From Takifugu bimaculatus (taxonomy: Eukaryota > Chordata > Actinopteri > Tetraodontiformes > Tetraodontidae), in NCBI GenBank assembly GCA_004026145.2, contig CP034976.1:15209482-15273481 (forward strand): a DNA stretch of 64,000 bases, written 5' to 3'. Made by a program: the position numbers and the translations under genes. The notes beneath the pieces are model-generated. The model did not search any database. It was not told the origin of the DNA and was given only the letters and a program-made list of their open reading frames with translations. Positions 28,441-40,389 of this stretch are shown piece by piece (the first letter of the stretch is position 1; each line of letters opens with the position of its first letter).

Positions 28441-31400
28441 GTGTGCGTGTGTGTGCGTGTGTGTGCGTGTGTGTGCGTGTGTGTGTGTGTGTGTGTGAAG
28501 CTGCATTGAATTTGTGTACATCATAAATGTGGAATGATTACATTTAACGCTGCACTATTAAATTTGTCTGGAGTGGTCTTTTTTGCAATATCGCTGACAT
28601 AATTGCTATTTTATGGGGTCAGTATTCAGTCAAACGTAGTCACGTGGTCACAGTTGACTGACACCAAGCGATGATTTGATTTCACTTTAAGAAGCTGCAA
28701 TGTTTCCATTTCAAATCCAATTTCTTATTGTCTCCTCTCATTTTACGATATGCTTTTTCATTATGATTAAATGTCTAAAAGCAACTTTTTTCCACTCCCC
28801 AGCCAGCGCCATCATATCTGTGGTTTTCCTGAAGGAGACGGTGCGCGCCTCTGACATCTTTGGTGAGTGAACGTTTGGCTGGAGGTGCACGCCTGCTAAT
28901 TCAGGGGTTGCTGGTGGCCAGAGGTCTATTCAACAGATGTTATTTTATTGTTTTATTATGGAAAACCACTGTGTGCCATGGCAGTTTGCTCAGGCTGCCA
29001 CTAAGTGCGATAGCGGCGCACGTCACCGAAGCTGCTAGAACAATAATATCAGCCCCATGCAGCCTCCATATGCTCGACTGGTTATGCCATCAGGGATATT
29101 TGCCCAGCTTCGCTGTTGTCTCATGGTTGCCATCGCCGTGTGTTGGGCAAAACTGCACTAATGTTGTATTTGTGCAGGCAGGAAATGGGTGAAGCCCTTT
29201 TACATGCAGCCTGATTGAGCAGGAACCTTTACTGTTTCCTGCCTCTCATTGAAGGGGCAGAAGTTTGAGCTTGTGATGATTGAAAGCTCAGAGGGCGAAA
29301 ACAGCCTAATTCTCTGCTCTCTCTCGGTCACAGGTGGTACGCTGGCGATTACGGGCACGTATCTCCTGGTGACCTTTGCCCCTCACAGCTCCGTGCACAT
29401 CACAGCTCATCTGGTCCAGTACTACATGTTCTCCTGGCAGTTCCTGCTTTACCTCGTGAGCATCGATCTAAAAGACCCATTTGTCCCCCCTGATGAATGC
29501 GATATCTTTCCTGTGTGTGCACTGTTGTCCTCCTGCTCCTCCCGACCTTTAATCTTCTCCTCAGTCACAACAGTTAATTACAGTGTCACATTTTTTATTC
29601 ATCTTTGGAAAAGGGGCTATGATTAGCCTGACCTTTGGAGCTAAAGATGATGTAAACGGTCCTTGCAGTCCAAGGAAAGAGCTCTTGTTTCACTGAGTCT
29701 GTCTGCTTTAACCTAATATGTTCATACAAGTGCATCAACACTTACCTGTGCCTCGCCTGTGTCAGGCCGGATTGGCATAAACACAGCCGTTACCATAGTG
29801 ACTGATGTGGTGCAGAGCTGACGGAGAGTGAAACCTCATCACCGAAATGTAAACGTTAGCTGCAAATGTTACCACCAGATATCACAAAAAAATCACCGTA
29901 CATTCTTAGAGCGAGCGGCAGGTTGTGTCAGAAGTGAGGGCAAGATCTTCCTTGACCTCGATTCGATCCCCGATAAAATGTAGCATCACGTTTCCAGGAG
30001 CAGTTTATTTCATTATTATGGAGCATCTCGGTCTTTTACCGACAGGACTAAAACCTGCCAGTCCAGCAGCTCATCGGGGGGTCAGCTGGAAAGGTCGCAG
30101 GGCCGCCGTTATCCTCTCATTCCACACATTCGACTCTTTTCTGAAGCAACACAAACATATTCAGCGTGAGGAAAAACAGCCGATGGGGGGAAAAAACAAA
30201 AGAGAAACGTTCAGGCAGCTGAGAAACAGATGGATGGACAGACAGCCGGTTAATTGAGACTGTCCCGCCGCCCCTGGCTGCAGTGATTGATGGCAGTGTG
30301 AAAGAGAATCTGCTTTCCATTCCTGGCAATGTGCACTGAGTACCGGCCGGGCCGAGGAGCTCCGTCCTCTGACTGTCTGGGATCACCTGCAGGCAGACGT
30401 TAATCTGAGGGAAATTAAATATCTCGGCCTTCTTTTTATTACCACAAGGGCCAGCGGATCCAATATAAACCTCAGAAATGGTATTCTCAACTCCAAACAT
30501 TTTAATATCTCATGATTTCTATTCCTAATCTAGTGGGAGGGGCTTATCCCTGTCATGTCTTCATACTTATTTTGACACCACTTTGTGTTGATGAAGTTGA
30601 TATTTACACTGGGTGACCATTGTAGAGCTAAAATCTGCTTCAGTTGGATGTGTGGACATGCAGCTTATGGACATGAAAGATTCTGCTGTTCCACAAACTC
30701 TATCAGGAGTGCTTGAGTACTTCAAGGTCGGTCCATTTCACTTCAAGTGGTGCTGTCTTTCTCTCCGTCCGCTGGAGTTTTGCTCAGCTGAGGTCCTTGA
30801 ACAGCCAAATTCAGCTGAGGCCCGAGGCTCTTGTGGTGCTGTGTGTTCGGTTCTTCGCTCCGCCTCGGCTCAAGGCTGCGATGAAAGGCTGGATAAGTGC
30901 GCTGTTTGATTTCCAGTTTGAGAGTCAAACCGCGTCATGTGTCACGTGCTCTTCCCTGCAGCTCATCGAGGTCGTGGTCTTCTCCGTCCTGCTGTATCTG
31001 TACAAGAGGAGGAACGTGAAGCACATCGTCGTGGTGATGCTGCTGGTGGCCCTGCTCGGTACGGACAAGCAGAAGCTTCCCAGTTAGGGTCAGGAGTTAC
31101 AGCTGGAACCGTTTTCGGTAACCAGAGCTCGTTTTGTTGCCTGGCTACCAAAAATGGCCACTCGCCCTCCTGTTTCCAGTCAGGGGGGGGGGGCGGACAA
31201 ATCAATACAGATCAAAAGTTCTTTATTGCAGCGAGTTTAATACATGAATGAGCGAGTCTGACTCTCATCTATGCCTCCGCAGCCTCCCTGACCGTCATCT
31301 CGGTCAAAGCTGTGTCAGGGATGATCACGGAGTCGATAAAAGGTCAGCTGCAGTTCATCTACCCCATCTTCTACGTCATGCTCGTCGTCATGTTCGCCTC

Positions 31401-32957
31401 CTGTGGATTCCAGATCAAGTCAGTCAGTTTCCTTCTGTTTACTCTTCTTTTTATTGCTCAAAGCCCTTGTGTGCACTCAAGGCTGATGACAAAACTCTCA
31501 AATAGTGACTATGTGCACCTCCAGCATCCTGATGGCTACATTTGCTGCCACCTATGGCTTCTATATCTTTCTCTTTTTCTTTTCTTCCCTCCCCATAGAT
31601 TTCTCAACGAGGCGATGAAGGTGTTTGACGCCACAGAGGTGGTTCCCATCAACTTTGTGTTTTTCACTGCCAGTGCCATCATTGCAGGTGTGTTAACTGT
31701 GGGTTCCAGGTAATGAGACAAATCCAGTTAAGTCCAGTAAACTGCTACATCTGCCTATTAAAAACACATTACTGAGGTATTCTCATTTGCATAATCGCAT
31801 TTAGTCTTAACAGGACGGTGAGGCCAAGGAAAAAGATAATTAGGATTTTTCTTTTTGACTATGGAAGCTATTTATTTTGCAGTCAGTCAGTATCTAAAAG
31901 GCATTTCCGTGTAGAGAGCCAGAACAAATCGCTTAATTTCTACACCAAATTCCCAGATTACATGTCATTTTAATCTGGTTCCAGTACAAAGGGAGCAGAA
32001 AAGGTTCCGGCAGCCCAAAACAGCGACGGCACTTTTCAGCTTTTGGCTTAAATCACATCGTTCCGTCTTTCCACAGTGAAATTCCATAAGGGAGACGTTT
32101 GTCATCGAGAGATGATTGGACAAATCGGCTCTGATGTTGTTCTTGGATATAACTGTTGCTTCCTCCGCCCACACAGTCGAGCGCATTGAGCAACAAATTG
32201 CTGATGTATTTGGCGATGTAAGAACATCTGGAGGTTGATCGTGAAGATGAACTTTAGTCCACATGGGCCTTTTTTCACTCCCTTCCAACCAGGCTGGAGG
32301 GAAAGATCCACCAGGTTTCTATTAGGTTCCTCTGAGCTGCTCCGTGTGCTAAAATGTTCCTCGTGCCGGCATGTTTGCTCAGGGTTTGCAGGATTGTGCA
32401 AACAAAGGATTGAGCTAATTAAGTTTTTTTGTTCCCGGAGAAATGAAATGCATTTTAATGAGCATTTCCTATTTTTCAGGGGTGGTGTTTTACCAGGAAT
32501 TCCAAGGCCTGGCTTTACTGAACATTTTCATGTTTCTCTTTGGGTAAGCCCTGAAAAGCACAGCAATATTTGCAGTTTTTAAACGGGCATTCATGGCGGG
32601 CTCCCTTTTCTTTCCAGTTGTCTTTTGTGCTTCCTTGGAGTCTTTCTCATTGCACGAAACAGACCCAAAAGAAAAGAACCAGATCTCAACTTCATCAGGA
32701 TGGAGAAGATTCCCAGTAAGTTTTTAATGAACCGTCCACATCATTGTGCTCCCTGTGCAGGCACATGTGTGATGCATTGATTAGCGGGGCGTGACAGTGA
32801 CTGAACCTGCTCGTGGTCCACCTAATGAGCTGTGCTGTCCCTGTGCACAGGGAGAAGCCACACAGACAAAGTGCAGCCTGAAGCAAAGACTCTGGCATAT
32901 GGAGCACTGGCAGCCAAACTCATGTGCAGCAGTGCTGTCCAAACGGACGCTTCGTAG
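18685..32957 (+). CDS. nipal2: NIPA-like domain containing 2 (magnesium-transporter-like)
   Basis: Eleven exons join in frame to 362 codons plus stop: 18685-18762, 24031-24099, 24592-24760, 28803-28862, 29334-29455, 30962-31058, 31283-31418, 31599-31687, 32480-32543, 32618-32715 and 32851-32957. All junctions are GT-AG with matching phases. The protein is a multi-pass NIPA/DMT-fold membrane protein. Hallmarks are GNVLISISLNVQ (about 38-49), GNFAAYGFAPATLIAPLG (about 81-98), the ITGTYLLVTFAP stretch in exon 5, and SVKAVSGM in exon 7; these match human NIPAL2 closely. Family members NIPA1/2 carry Mg2+, while NIPAL2's own substrate is less certain. Exon 1 (26 residues, good Kozak context, N-glycosylation site NAS at 4-6) is the weakest part, chosen by phase and donor alone. 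The gene is convergent with POP1 and divergent from KCNS2. Confidence 0.93.
19229..19297. repeat. C14-(AC)9 / (TG)n-G19 inverted simple repeat
   Basis: A poly-C run (19229-19242) and nine AC units (19243-19260) are followed by a 5-base spacer. The near mirror-complement comes next: TG repeats (from 19266) and a 19-base poly-G run (19279-19297). It lies in NIPAL2 intron 1 and can fold into a long hairpin. Confidence 0.9.
20059..20078. repeat. (GTT)n microsatellite
   Basis: A short perfect GTT/TGT trinucleotide tract in NIPAL2 intron 1. Confidence 0.85.
23589..23631. repeat. AT palindrome and (TA)n tract
   Basis: TATACAGTATA, a TA run and TACTGTATA form a perfect dyad, followed by further TA repeats. 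It lies in NIPAL2 intron 1, 400 bp before exon 2. Confidence 0.85.
24790..24819. repeat. (CA)n microsatellite
   Basis: A perfect CA tract just inside NIPAL2 intron 3, about 30 bp after the donor site. Confidence 0.93.
28406..28497. repeat. (GT)n tract with a 10-bp higher-order unit
   Basis: A GT array whose middle part is built of five near-identical 10-mers GTGTGTGTGC, flanked by pure GT. It lies in NIPAL2 intron 3, about 300 bp before exon 4. Confidence 0.92.
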
Positions 32958-33236
32958 GAGCCGCTCCCTCTGCTGCCGCTCTCCTTTATGTACATAAATA
33001 GCAGATATGAATTGCAACCTTTGACCCCAGTTGCAGGACCAATGGCCGTGCTAATCAGGTTGTGTTTTACAAAATGGCAGGCATCTCTTGCAACATCCAA
33101 AAAAGAGATTCTCCCCACAGCTGCTGGAAATGCCAGATGGGAAAAACCCTATGATCAGAGTGTGTGCAGCAACAGAGCCCAGAGGAACACTGTTAAGGGA
33201 TTGCCACTGTAACATGTATTTTATATTTATGGACGA

Positions 33237-33242
33237 AATAAA
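33237..33242 (+). other. NIPAL2 polyadenylation signal
   Basis: A canonical AATAAA 280 bp after the NIPAL2 stop codon, followed by a T/G-rich stretch typical of a downstream element. Confidence 0.6.
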
Positions 33243-33319
33243 TTTGTTGTTTGGGTGATTAGTTTTAAAAAAAGAAGGGAGGGAACAGATGTCGTTTTAT
33301 TCCTGATATGATAAAGCGC

Positions 33320-33340
33320 ACTACTGCCCTCTAGTGGTGG
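33320..33340 (-). promoter_or_regulatory. CTCF-like motif between convergent genes
   Basis: On the minus strand it reads CCACTAGAGGGCAG, one of the commonest exact forms of the vertebrate CTCF site. It lies between the NIPAL2 and POP1 polyadenylation signals. Occupancy is inferred. Confidence 0.65.
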
Positions 33341-33796
33341 GTGTCAATGGCATTAAACTCAAGTTTACCAAATTCACTGACATCAGGTCACATCAACAGA
33401 AAATGTAGACCAGCAGCAGTTACACAACGCTCCCGTGTGGCCAACATGAATTCCTTCTGACTGCGGATGTTATTTATGTGAAAATAATTGGACCACACAT
33501 GACTGGCAACCCTGTTTCCATGGAGTAGTAATAAATTGTCTTAATGCACAGCCTACCCAGCCAGATTTACCTCAAGTAAACCCAAAGATGAAGTGCTCCA
33601 CTGGTACCAAACTTAAGTGTTGCCAGGCAACAAAACTCCTTGCCACCTACACATTATGGGATGTGTGGGAAAACAAGTGCCTATGCTACTATTTAAAGAA
33701 AGGATGCAGTTAAACATTTGTTGATACATGCATTTGTAATGCAGATACAGTAATTATGTACAAAGGATTCATTGAGTCAAGTTCAGCATGAGTAGC

Positions 33797-33802
33797 TTTA
33801 TT
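33797..33802 (-). other. POP1 polyadenylation signal
   Basis: AATAAA on the minus strand, 265 bp after the POP1 stop codon. Confidence 0.5.
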
Positions 33803-34066
33803 AGCTCATTTTCAAGGCGTATAAAGAAATACTTAAATTCCATCCCTTTTTCATTCGATCTTATTGTGTAAACTGAACTGATTGTGGACCTCAGCTGTGG
33901 CACACCAAGGCTTTCTTAATTATTACCTTCAAATAAGTCAAAGAAGAATACTAAAGAAGTCAATGCCTCACCACAGGCAACAAATATACTCAATACTTTT
34001 CACCTCCAGAGCATCGGCCACATATACGCACATCATATAATCCATGAAACAGAGGTGTGTTTCCAG

Positions 34067-37000
34067 TCACACCTCTATGTTGACCTTAGCAAAGCGGTAA
34101 TGCAGGGAGGCGGGGTTACGCAGCAGCACCACCCCCCTGTGCTCCATCGACTGTTTCGCGAGGGTGTCGAGGAGTCCGGCAACGCTGATGAAGCCAAGAG
34201 CCTCCCCACAGCCTGCAGACAGGGAGAAGTCTCCCTGGGTGACCCAGCCGAGTGTCACCCGGGAGCAGTGAGAGGTGACGCTCGGCAGCGGGTCCGGCCA
34301 CAGCCCCAGCGTGGAGTCCGAGGAGGGCTCCAGGTCTTCAGAGGTAGCTGGTTCAGAGGAGTCCATCTTAGATGGTAAAGAGGTCTTGGCTTTCTTCTTG
34401 TGTTTAGTTCTGCTTCTCAGGTGGTCTTTGTGGGGGGGCTCCTGGGGGCCGCTGCTGCCCGGCCCTTTGCCCAGCAGCTGCAGGTCCTCTGCAGTGGGCA
34501 CGCACACCATAGCGTGGACCTCTGGTTTGCCTTTGGAAAGAAGCGACAGGCGAACCCACACCAGACTCATCTCGTGCGCGGCAATAAAGCGTGCCACACC
34601 CGAGCGATCCAGCGGGGGCATCTCGGCAGTGCGGCATGCCCTTTGACCTCTGGATGTCACCGGCCTGCACCAACCGGAGAGCAGCTTCAGTGACTTCCTG
34701 TTCCTTTGGAGCATAAAACAAGCCAGTTTAAAACAAAGTTAAACAGGTTTGAAGGACATTTTGAACCCCTCGTAGTAACAACAAGCCATCGCACAGCGGA
34801 GATCCATTTTCTTTCTGATTACTCAGAGCTTCGCTGATGGTTTTATAAGGATAGATGTTACTCTTCCCCTCACTAATCTGGGTGATGTATTGCTACAATT
34901 TGTGGCTGGATGCAATTTGGGTATTCTCATCAGAGACATGATGATGAAACGGAGTGAGGTGGGAGAAGCGCCATACATCAGGCCTGTCAGGAGCTGGGAG
35001 GAGGAGGAGCTGATGACCGGAGCCCCGAGGCTCGGAAAGGACCTTAAAAAGTCATCAACACTTAACTCTGTGGAAGAAATCTCAGGGGTTGGTATGATGT
35101 AAACCAACAGTGATTTGATCAGCACTTATACTGAAAATTGAATAAAGGTCAGGGACCAATCATGAATCAAACACTTACCTCAGAACGGCCGCACGGCTCC
35201 GAGGCTTCGTTACATCTCTCTGTGATGTCATCGGCTCCTCCATCACTGTGTCAGACGGTGCCGTGTTTTGGGCCTGGCTCTCTCCCCTCCTCTTCTCTCC
35301 TTCCCCCAAAATAAGCTCCCACTCCTCTGCCAGCTGTTGCCACGGGCAACGGAACGGAGCTAGACAGCCGTGCTTAATGTAATTGGTCCTTTTGGCAGGA
35401 GGACGCCTACAGAACAGGTCGGAAGGTCAGTCCTTGTCTAACTGCCGGGGCAGCTCAGCCAATTTATATAACACATCGCGATTGCTAGGCAGCAAAGAGT
35501 CTGGGAGGAATATCCCAGCAATAGGACCCTCGTCTGCACAGTGGGAAAAGATCCGTGCGATGGAAATTAAGTGGGGTCACAGCTTTTGGAGTGCTTCCCT
35601 CCATCCAATCCTCTAATCCACTGATATTTTCACCACTTACTAAAGCTGCAGGCATGATTGAACAGTCATCCAGTAACACCACTACAAAGCACGGAGAGCT
35701 CCCATGAATGGCGGCATCATTAGCACCTTACTTTCATTTCACACAATGATTCACCCCCACTGTTGCCAGGTGGTGTTGTTGGCCGCGCTGCTACGACGAC
35801 GTGGACGAGGTTCTACTTTCCTGGCAGCATCCATGTTACCAAATCGATTAAAGCGGGGATAATAAAACTGATAGAAACAGCGCCAGGCTGACAGACTGGC
35901 TGGATTACCAGTCAGCTTTCGTTTTCCAACGTGATTCCCGAGTGAGAGGTTAAACCGCACAGTGAAAGATAATCTAAACGCTGACATTTTCAGCCTTCTG
36001 CGGCTATCGTATTGAGTCATCTATGTCCACTTTATACCGATATTAGCGGGGGAAAAAAAATCTGCCAATTCAACTGAAAACGTTTCCCCCCCAAAGCTTA
36101 AAGGGTAATTTCCAGTTTGCCAACAAATGATTAAAGAATATAGTTGAAACATGTCCGTCTGTTAAAACGTCTACATCCCAGCCAAGATTCTGTTTTTTAT
36201 CAGTGGGCTGACATACAAGCAAGACTGCCAAAATGTTGTTTCAAGATACACAAAAGCTTTGGCAGTACAAGACGTCCCTATTGAAAACAGTTCTGAGTGT
36301 TTCTGACAATAATATTAATGAGGGTAAAATTAAGGACACGCAGATCTCAGTTTTCTCCTGACCTCTTGAACTTGTCCAGGAACTCTCCCTCTTGCTCCTC
36401 CTGAAAACGAACTCCTGCAGGGCAGTCTGGGTAATCGTGGGGGAAGTGAGGGGCTCCTTTGTTCTGAGAGTGTTTCAGACTCATGTGCAGCCCTCCGATG
36501 CGGACTCCTCTGTACACCTGGTGGAGCAGAGAAAGGGCGCTGAAAGGGTCGACACTGGACCTAAAAGAGCATCTTGAGTTTTCCATGCAGACGTCTGCTA
36601 TAGAAATACAGGTTTGGAGCACTTTAATTAGGGACACATACAGTTCCTGTTGGTTTTCAAATGCCTAAATAATCAAGTGTCACAACTGTTTTCTAAATTG
36701 TTCTTTGGACCTTAGGGCTCTCCCACATAAGCACCCACCAGTCTGACCTGTTTGGGTTCTCCTGCTGTCTCAGCAGTGGGGTCAGGAAGTCTGTACCCAC
36801 AAAAAACCCTCAGTGCGACACTAATGCTTTTAACAGAGGACTCATAACGGTGATGAGCTGTGGGATCATGGTGCCTATCCCTCACAGGCTTCAGATGAAA
36901 AATAGTCCTACACGCTTGTTGTTTGTTTGTTTTTAACACTGCCTTTAACAAGCCCACAATTACTCAAATAACCAAACAATTAAAAGCACCATTTGTGTTA

Positions 37001-40000
37001 CCTACCAGTGGGACCCAGAAGGCCATGCCCCACCCTTTAGGAAGAAGCAGGTCCCATCCAGCTCCCCAGGAGCTCATCTCACGTCCCACCTGCTTGCCAG
37101 GCTGGTGGACCAGCAGGATGGGGACTCGGCCCTGGGGGGGAGTGGGTGTCAGCCTGGATCCCCGGCACCAGGACCTCACTTCTCATACGGTTTAATTGCT
37201 GTCGGCAGAGACTGAGTGACCAATGAAAGCGCGGCGCCCCCGTTTACTGTGTGACAGGGAGAAATAAATGCATCACCTGCTCCGATATCTTGTGATCGGT
37301 GACGTTGTCAGCGGACAGACTTTTCCCACAGGTGACTCTGACAGCAGTGCTCAGGTACACCACGGAGCATCAGCTCCCGTCTCTTCTCCTCGTCCACGTC
37401 TGAAACGAGCACGCAAAGCACAGAGACACGGCGTGCTCCTCTATGACCAGCACCACAGCCACAGACGTATGAAGAGCACCACTGCAGGCTCACACTCAAG
37501 GAAAACACACACAACGGTGGAAGTTTGACCAAAGGAGTTGAAATTTCAGTTTCTAAGTCTGTAGAGCATGAGGGTCTGTTGTGTGAAATAGTACTAGGAA
37601 ATTCCTCTCAAATCGACCTATTTAATGTATATACTGTAGTCTTTATAGTCAGCTGATGTCACTCACTGAGGGGGTCTATGGAGTACAGGGTCCTGCCAGG
37701 ATTCGAACCTGGAACATCTGCATGGCCAGGCAGAGGCCCCCCAGAGCTCAGAACCAGACCAGTACCCTCGGTAACAACCTCAGTAGAATCAGCCACATTT
37801 GGAGATAGAATAAAAATGTCCAATCCCTCGGTGAATCTGACGAATTTCTAAACTACCCAACAGGCTCCACGACATCGAGAAGGCCAGACTTTACCTTCTG
37901 CAGGCTTCACACTGGCCAAAGCTTTAACCTTCTTTGATGGTAAGGTCAACCTGGGGTCATCCACAGTCAAGCCCAGCACTGTTCCCGGGGGAAGCTCTCC
38001 GGAGTAAGAAACACCTGAACACATCGCACAATCATGCTATAGAAACATGAGACACAGTGTGTATGGATGATCTCGACACTGGGAATAAACAGGAGACCTT
38101 TCAGGGTCTGATAGACTTCAGCTTGCTGCTTGTGCAGATTCATCTTGTTCTCATCTCGGCAGTGCTCAGGCCACCAGAGGGAGGAGGGGTGAGCTCTACT
38201 CTTTTCCTGAAACAATGAAATTAACAGTGCCAAACAAACACATTTCCACAGCTTTCTTTTCAACCAGGTTTGGGCCAAAATCTCTTACATCACATTCTGT
38301 AGCAGCCTCCAAAATATCTGCGAGAACAGCGTGGGACTGCGGTCCAATCAGGCGGTAGCGTACAATCTCCATTGTGAGATCACTGAAACGCGTCCAAGTA
38401 AAACGCATTTATTTTGAATCCAATCTAAGGTCAGTCACTCATTTTGGTAAATGTGTTGCACTGACTTTATGACAATCCCAGTTGAGCTTGACTTCCAGGT
38501 AACTGGGGTAGTGGGAGATCTGGTTCCATCTCCCAGGATCTTCTTGGCTGGAGGTACGCTGGCATCCTCACTCGATCGCTTCCTCTTTGTTCCAGTAACC
38601 TGCTCAACCTCAGAGGAATTTTCAGGTTTAGGCTGCAGTTCATGGGTTGTCCCAGCAGGAATTCCAACTGGGAGAAGCAGAGGATAAACAGCCTCTGAAC
38701 ACTGGCACACCACTTGTAACTCAGGCAGAAGATCCTGCAAAAGACACAGCAGAGATTTAAAGATACATTTTTAAAAATGTACACTGGTACAATATCACAT
38801 GGTTGCTCTTCAACTCCTCTCATGGAAAGACTTCCTAATACAAGGCATGATTTCATCAGTTGAGTACCTGTTTCATGGTGGGATGAGCCCAAATCCACAG
38901 ATGCCTGTGGCCTGAGCCCTGTGCACGGGGTCTCCAGAGGAAAGGTGACTGGGCCCAGGGGCTGCGATGGGTATTCTCCTGCTCTGTACACCACCAAGCT
39001 CCCCTGTCTTTGCCCTGACAGACTTGAGATTGCAGCAAATGTAGGACCTGGAAACACACACCACCATCATCTCACTACAACCTTTGGGGATCGTATGCTG
39101 CAATGCTCTTTGTGCTGCATTCCCATAAAATGAGTAAAGAACGCTGTCCAAAATGATGTATTGTTCATCCCCACCTGTCTCTTTGCTGGTCAGTTGTGAC
39201 AGAGCCAAAAGCAGCTTGTCTTCTTCTCCCTGCAGCTCTATGCAGCAGTAGTACGACAGGTCCTAGGTCAACAAAACCAGAGACATTCACGCATATTCCT
39301 GAGGTCCTAACTTGCAACCTTAACCAAAAACTATCCCATCAGATTCCATTTCTGAAAGTGTTACCTGTAGCAAACAGTGGCTACTCATTGCCCTGTAGCA
39401 TGGCCGATAACATTTGTATGTGGGTCTGTCCCCGAGGCAGTAGCCCCATTTTTTAACCATGTGAAAGCGCTTCGCATGCCAAATATGGGTCTCCAGCCAA
39501 ATGTTCTTCCTCTGCCTGCGGTTAAACTCCAGCAGCAGATTTCCATGCCTGCGACGGGCTTTGCGACTCTTGTTCTTTGCCTGTTCCTTCTTCTTTGAAC
39601 CAGATTGGAGGCTCTTCTCCCGCTGGAGGGGAACAGGAACAGAAATGTCAGCGTCAACGTGTCAGATGCAGATGCACCAGCCTCTGGGAATCAGCCCTTT
39701 TCCAACTGGTGCATTTGATAATAGGAACCCCAGTGAACTTAACCATTCTGTTGGCCACATCTCTCAGCCTGCAGGGGAGCCGCTTGGTGTTGTGACTCAT
39801 GGCCCGTCTCCTCATGTGCTTGGGCAGGGCTCCAAACACATGACAGCTGCCTGTCGTTTTGGTGACAGCTTTCAGCATGGCACTCACCTCTGCTGCCCTG
39901 GCCTGGGCAAAGGCAACAGCTGAGCGGGGCATGAGACAAGGTGACAGAAAGTCCTTAATTAACTGCCAGTTTTATATGGGTTTCTTCCAATTATTCTTTT

Positions 40001-40389
40001 TAGAAAACCAAGTCTTGCGTAATTCATTTACCAGTGATGCAGCTGGGCATCTCCCTGGTGTAGCCTCCACCATCTTTCTGGTGTCCACGGACCCATCCAC
40101 CCGGCTGCTGTGGAGTCTTTGCATGTTCTGCAGATGTGTGCGTGTCGGATGGGCCAGCATCACCAACTGCTCCTTAATCGCAGGGAATAAAAATGTGTCT
40201 TATTGTCTTAATGGCCAACCGGACACGAATCGCATTGCGTCAACCATTTACACCAACTTATTTAATTTAAAAAATAAATAAATAAATACCACTGCTTCCA
40301 GAATGCTGCGTGCTGCTGGATAGATACTGCACACTGACGGGCTGGTTTTTCAACTTTCTCTCCCGCATTTTCACTTTAGAAGCAGACAT
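34067..40389 (-). CDS. pop1: POP1, protein subunit of RNase P and RNase MRP (three frame breaks)
   Basis: Fifteen coding exons on the minus strand, in transcript order: 40290-40389, 40032-40172, 39744-39919, 39365-39622, 39175-39262, 38868-39047, 38466-38734, 38289-38382, 38098-38206, 37895-38014, 37277-37399, 37006-37198, 36363-36517, 35179-35406 and 34067-34697. The product is about 953 residues if three extra bases are discounted (human 1024). Conserved marks are MRRRAMSHNTKRLPCRL (exon 3), IWHAKRFHMVKKWGYCLG (exon 4), the POPLD region RVPILLVHQPGKQ...KGWGMAFWVPL (exon 12), RRPPAKRTNYIKHG across exons 13/14 and the C-terminal WVTQGDFSLSAGCGEALGF. Pop1 is the large scaffold that binds the RNA of RNase P (pre-tRNA 5' processing) and MRP (pre-rRNA processing) in the nucleus. 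Exons 6, 11 and 12 each hold one base too many (near 38941, 37310 and 37134-37140). Splice sites and all other exons are intact, so sequence error is likelier than a dead gene. Confidence 0.95.
37400..37894. other. POP1 intron 10
   Basis: An intron of about 495 bp, longer than most of its neighbours. Its only notable content is the tRNA-like stretch listed separately. Confidence 0.6.
37689..37755 (-). tRNA. Degenerate tRNA-like sequence in POP1 intron 10
   Basis: On the minus strand a 7-bp acceptor-like stem (GGTTCTG with CAGGACC, one G-T pair) encloses a perfect 5-bp T arm with the loop TTCGAAT, which matches the B box GGTTCGAATCC exactly. A 5-bp anticodon-like stem TCTGC/GCAGA encloses an 8-base loop. 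The D arm is short and does not form a proper stem (total 67 nt, no clear A box). It is more likely a tRNA pseudogene or tRNA-derived SINE fragment than a working tRNA, and no anticodon identity is claimed. Confidence 0.35.

Larger units (their letters stand above)
32958..34066. other. Convergent NIPAL2/POP1 3' ends
   Basis: This 1.1-kb stretch holds the two 3' UTRs facing each other. AATAAA at 33237-33242 serves NIPAL2 on the plus strand. AATAAA on the minus strand (TTTATT at 33797-33802) serves POP1. No coding sequence was recognised between them; a strong CTCF-like motif sits in the gap. Confidence 0.65.

Noticed and set aside
37131..37131. Alternative POP1 exon 12 start at the AG after the C run
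   Set aside because: It would restore phase without invoking an indel, but it would delete the conserved LNRMRSEVLVPG segment, which has its own good acceptor at 37199-37200.
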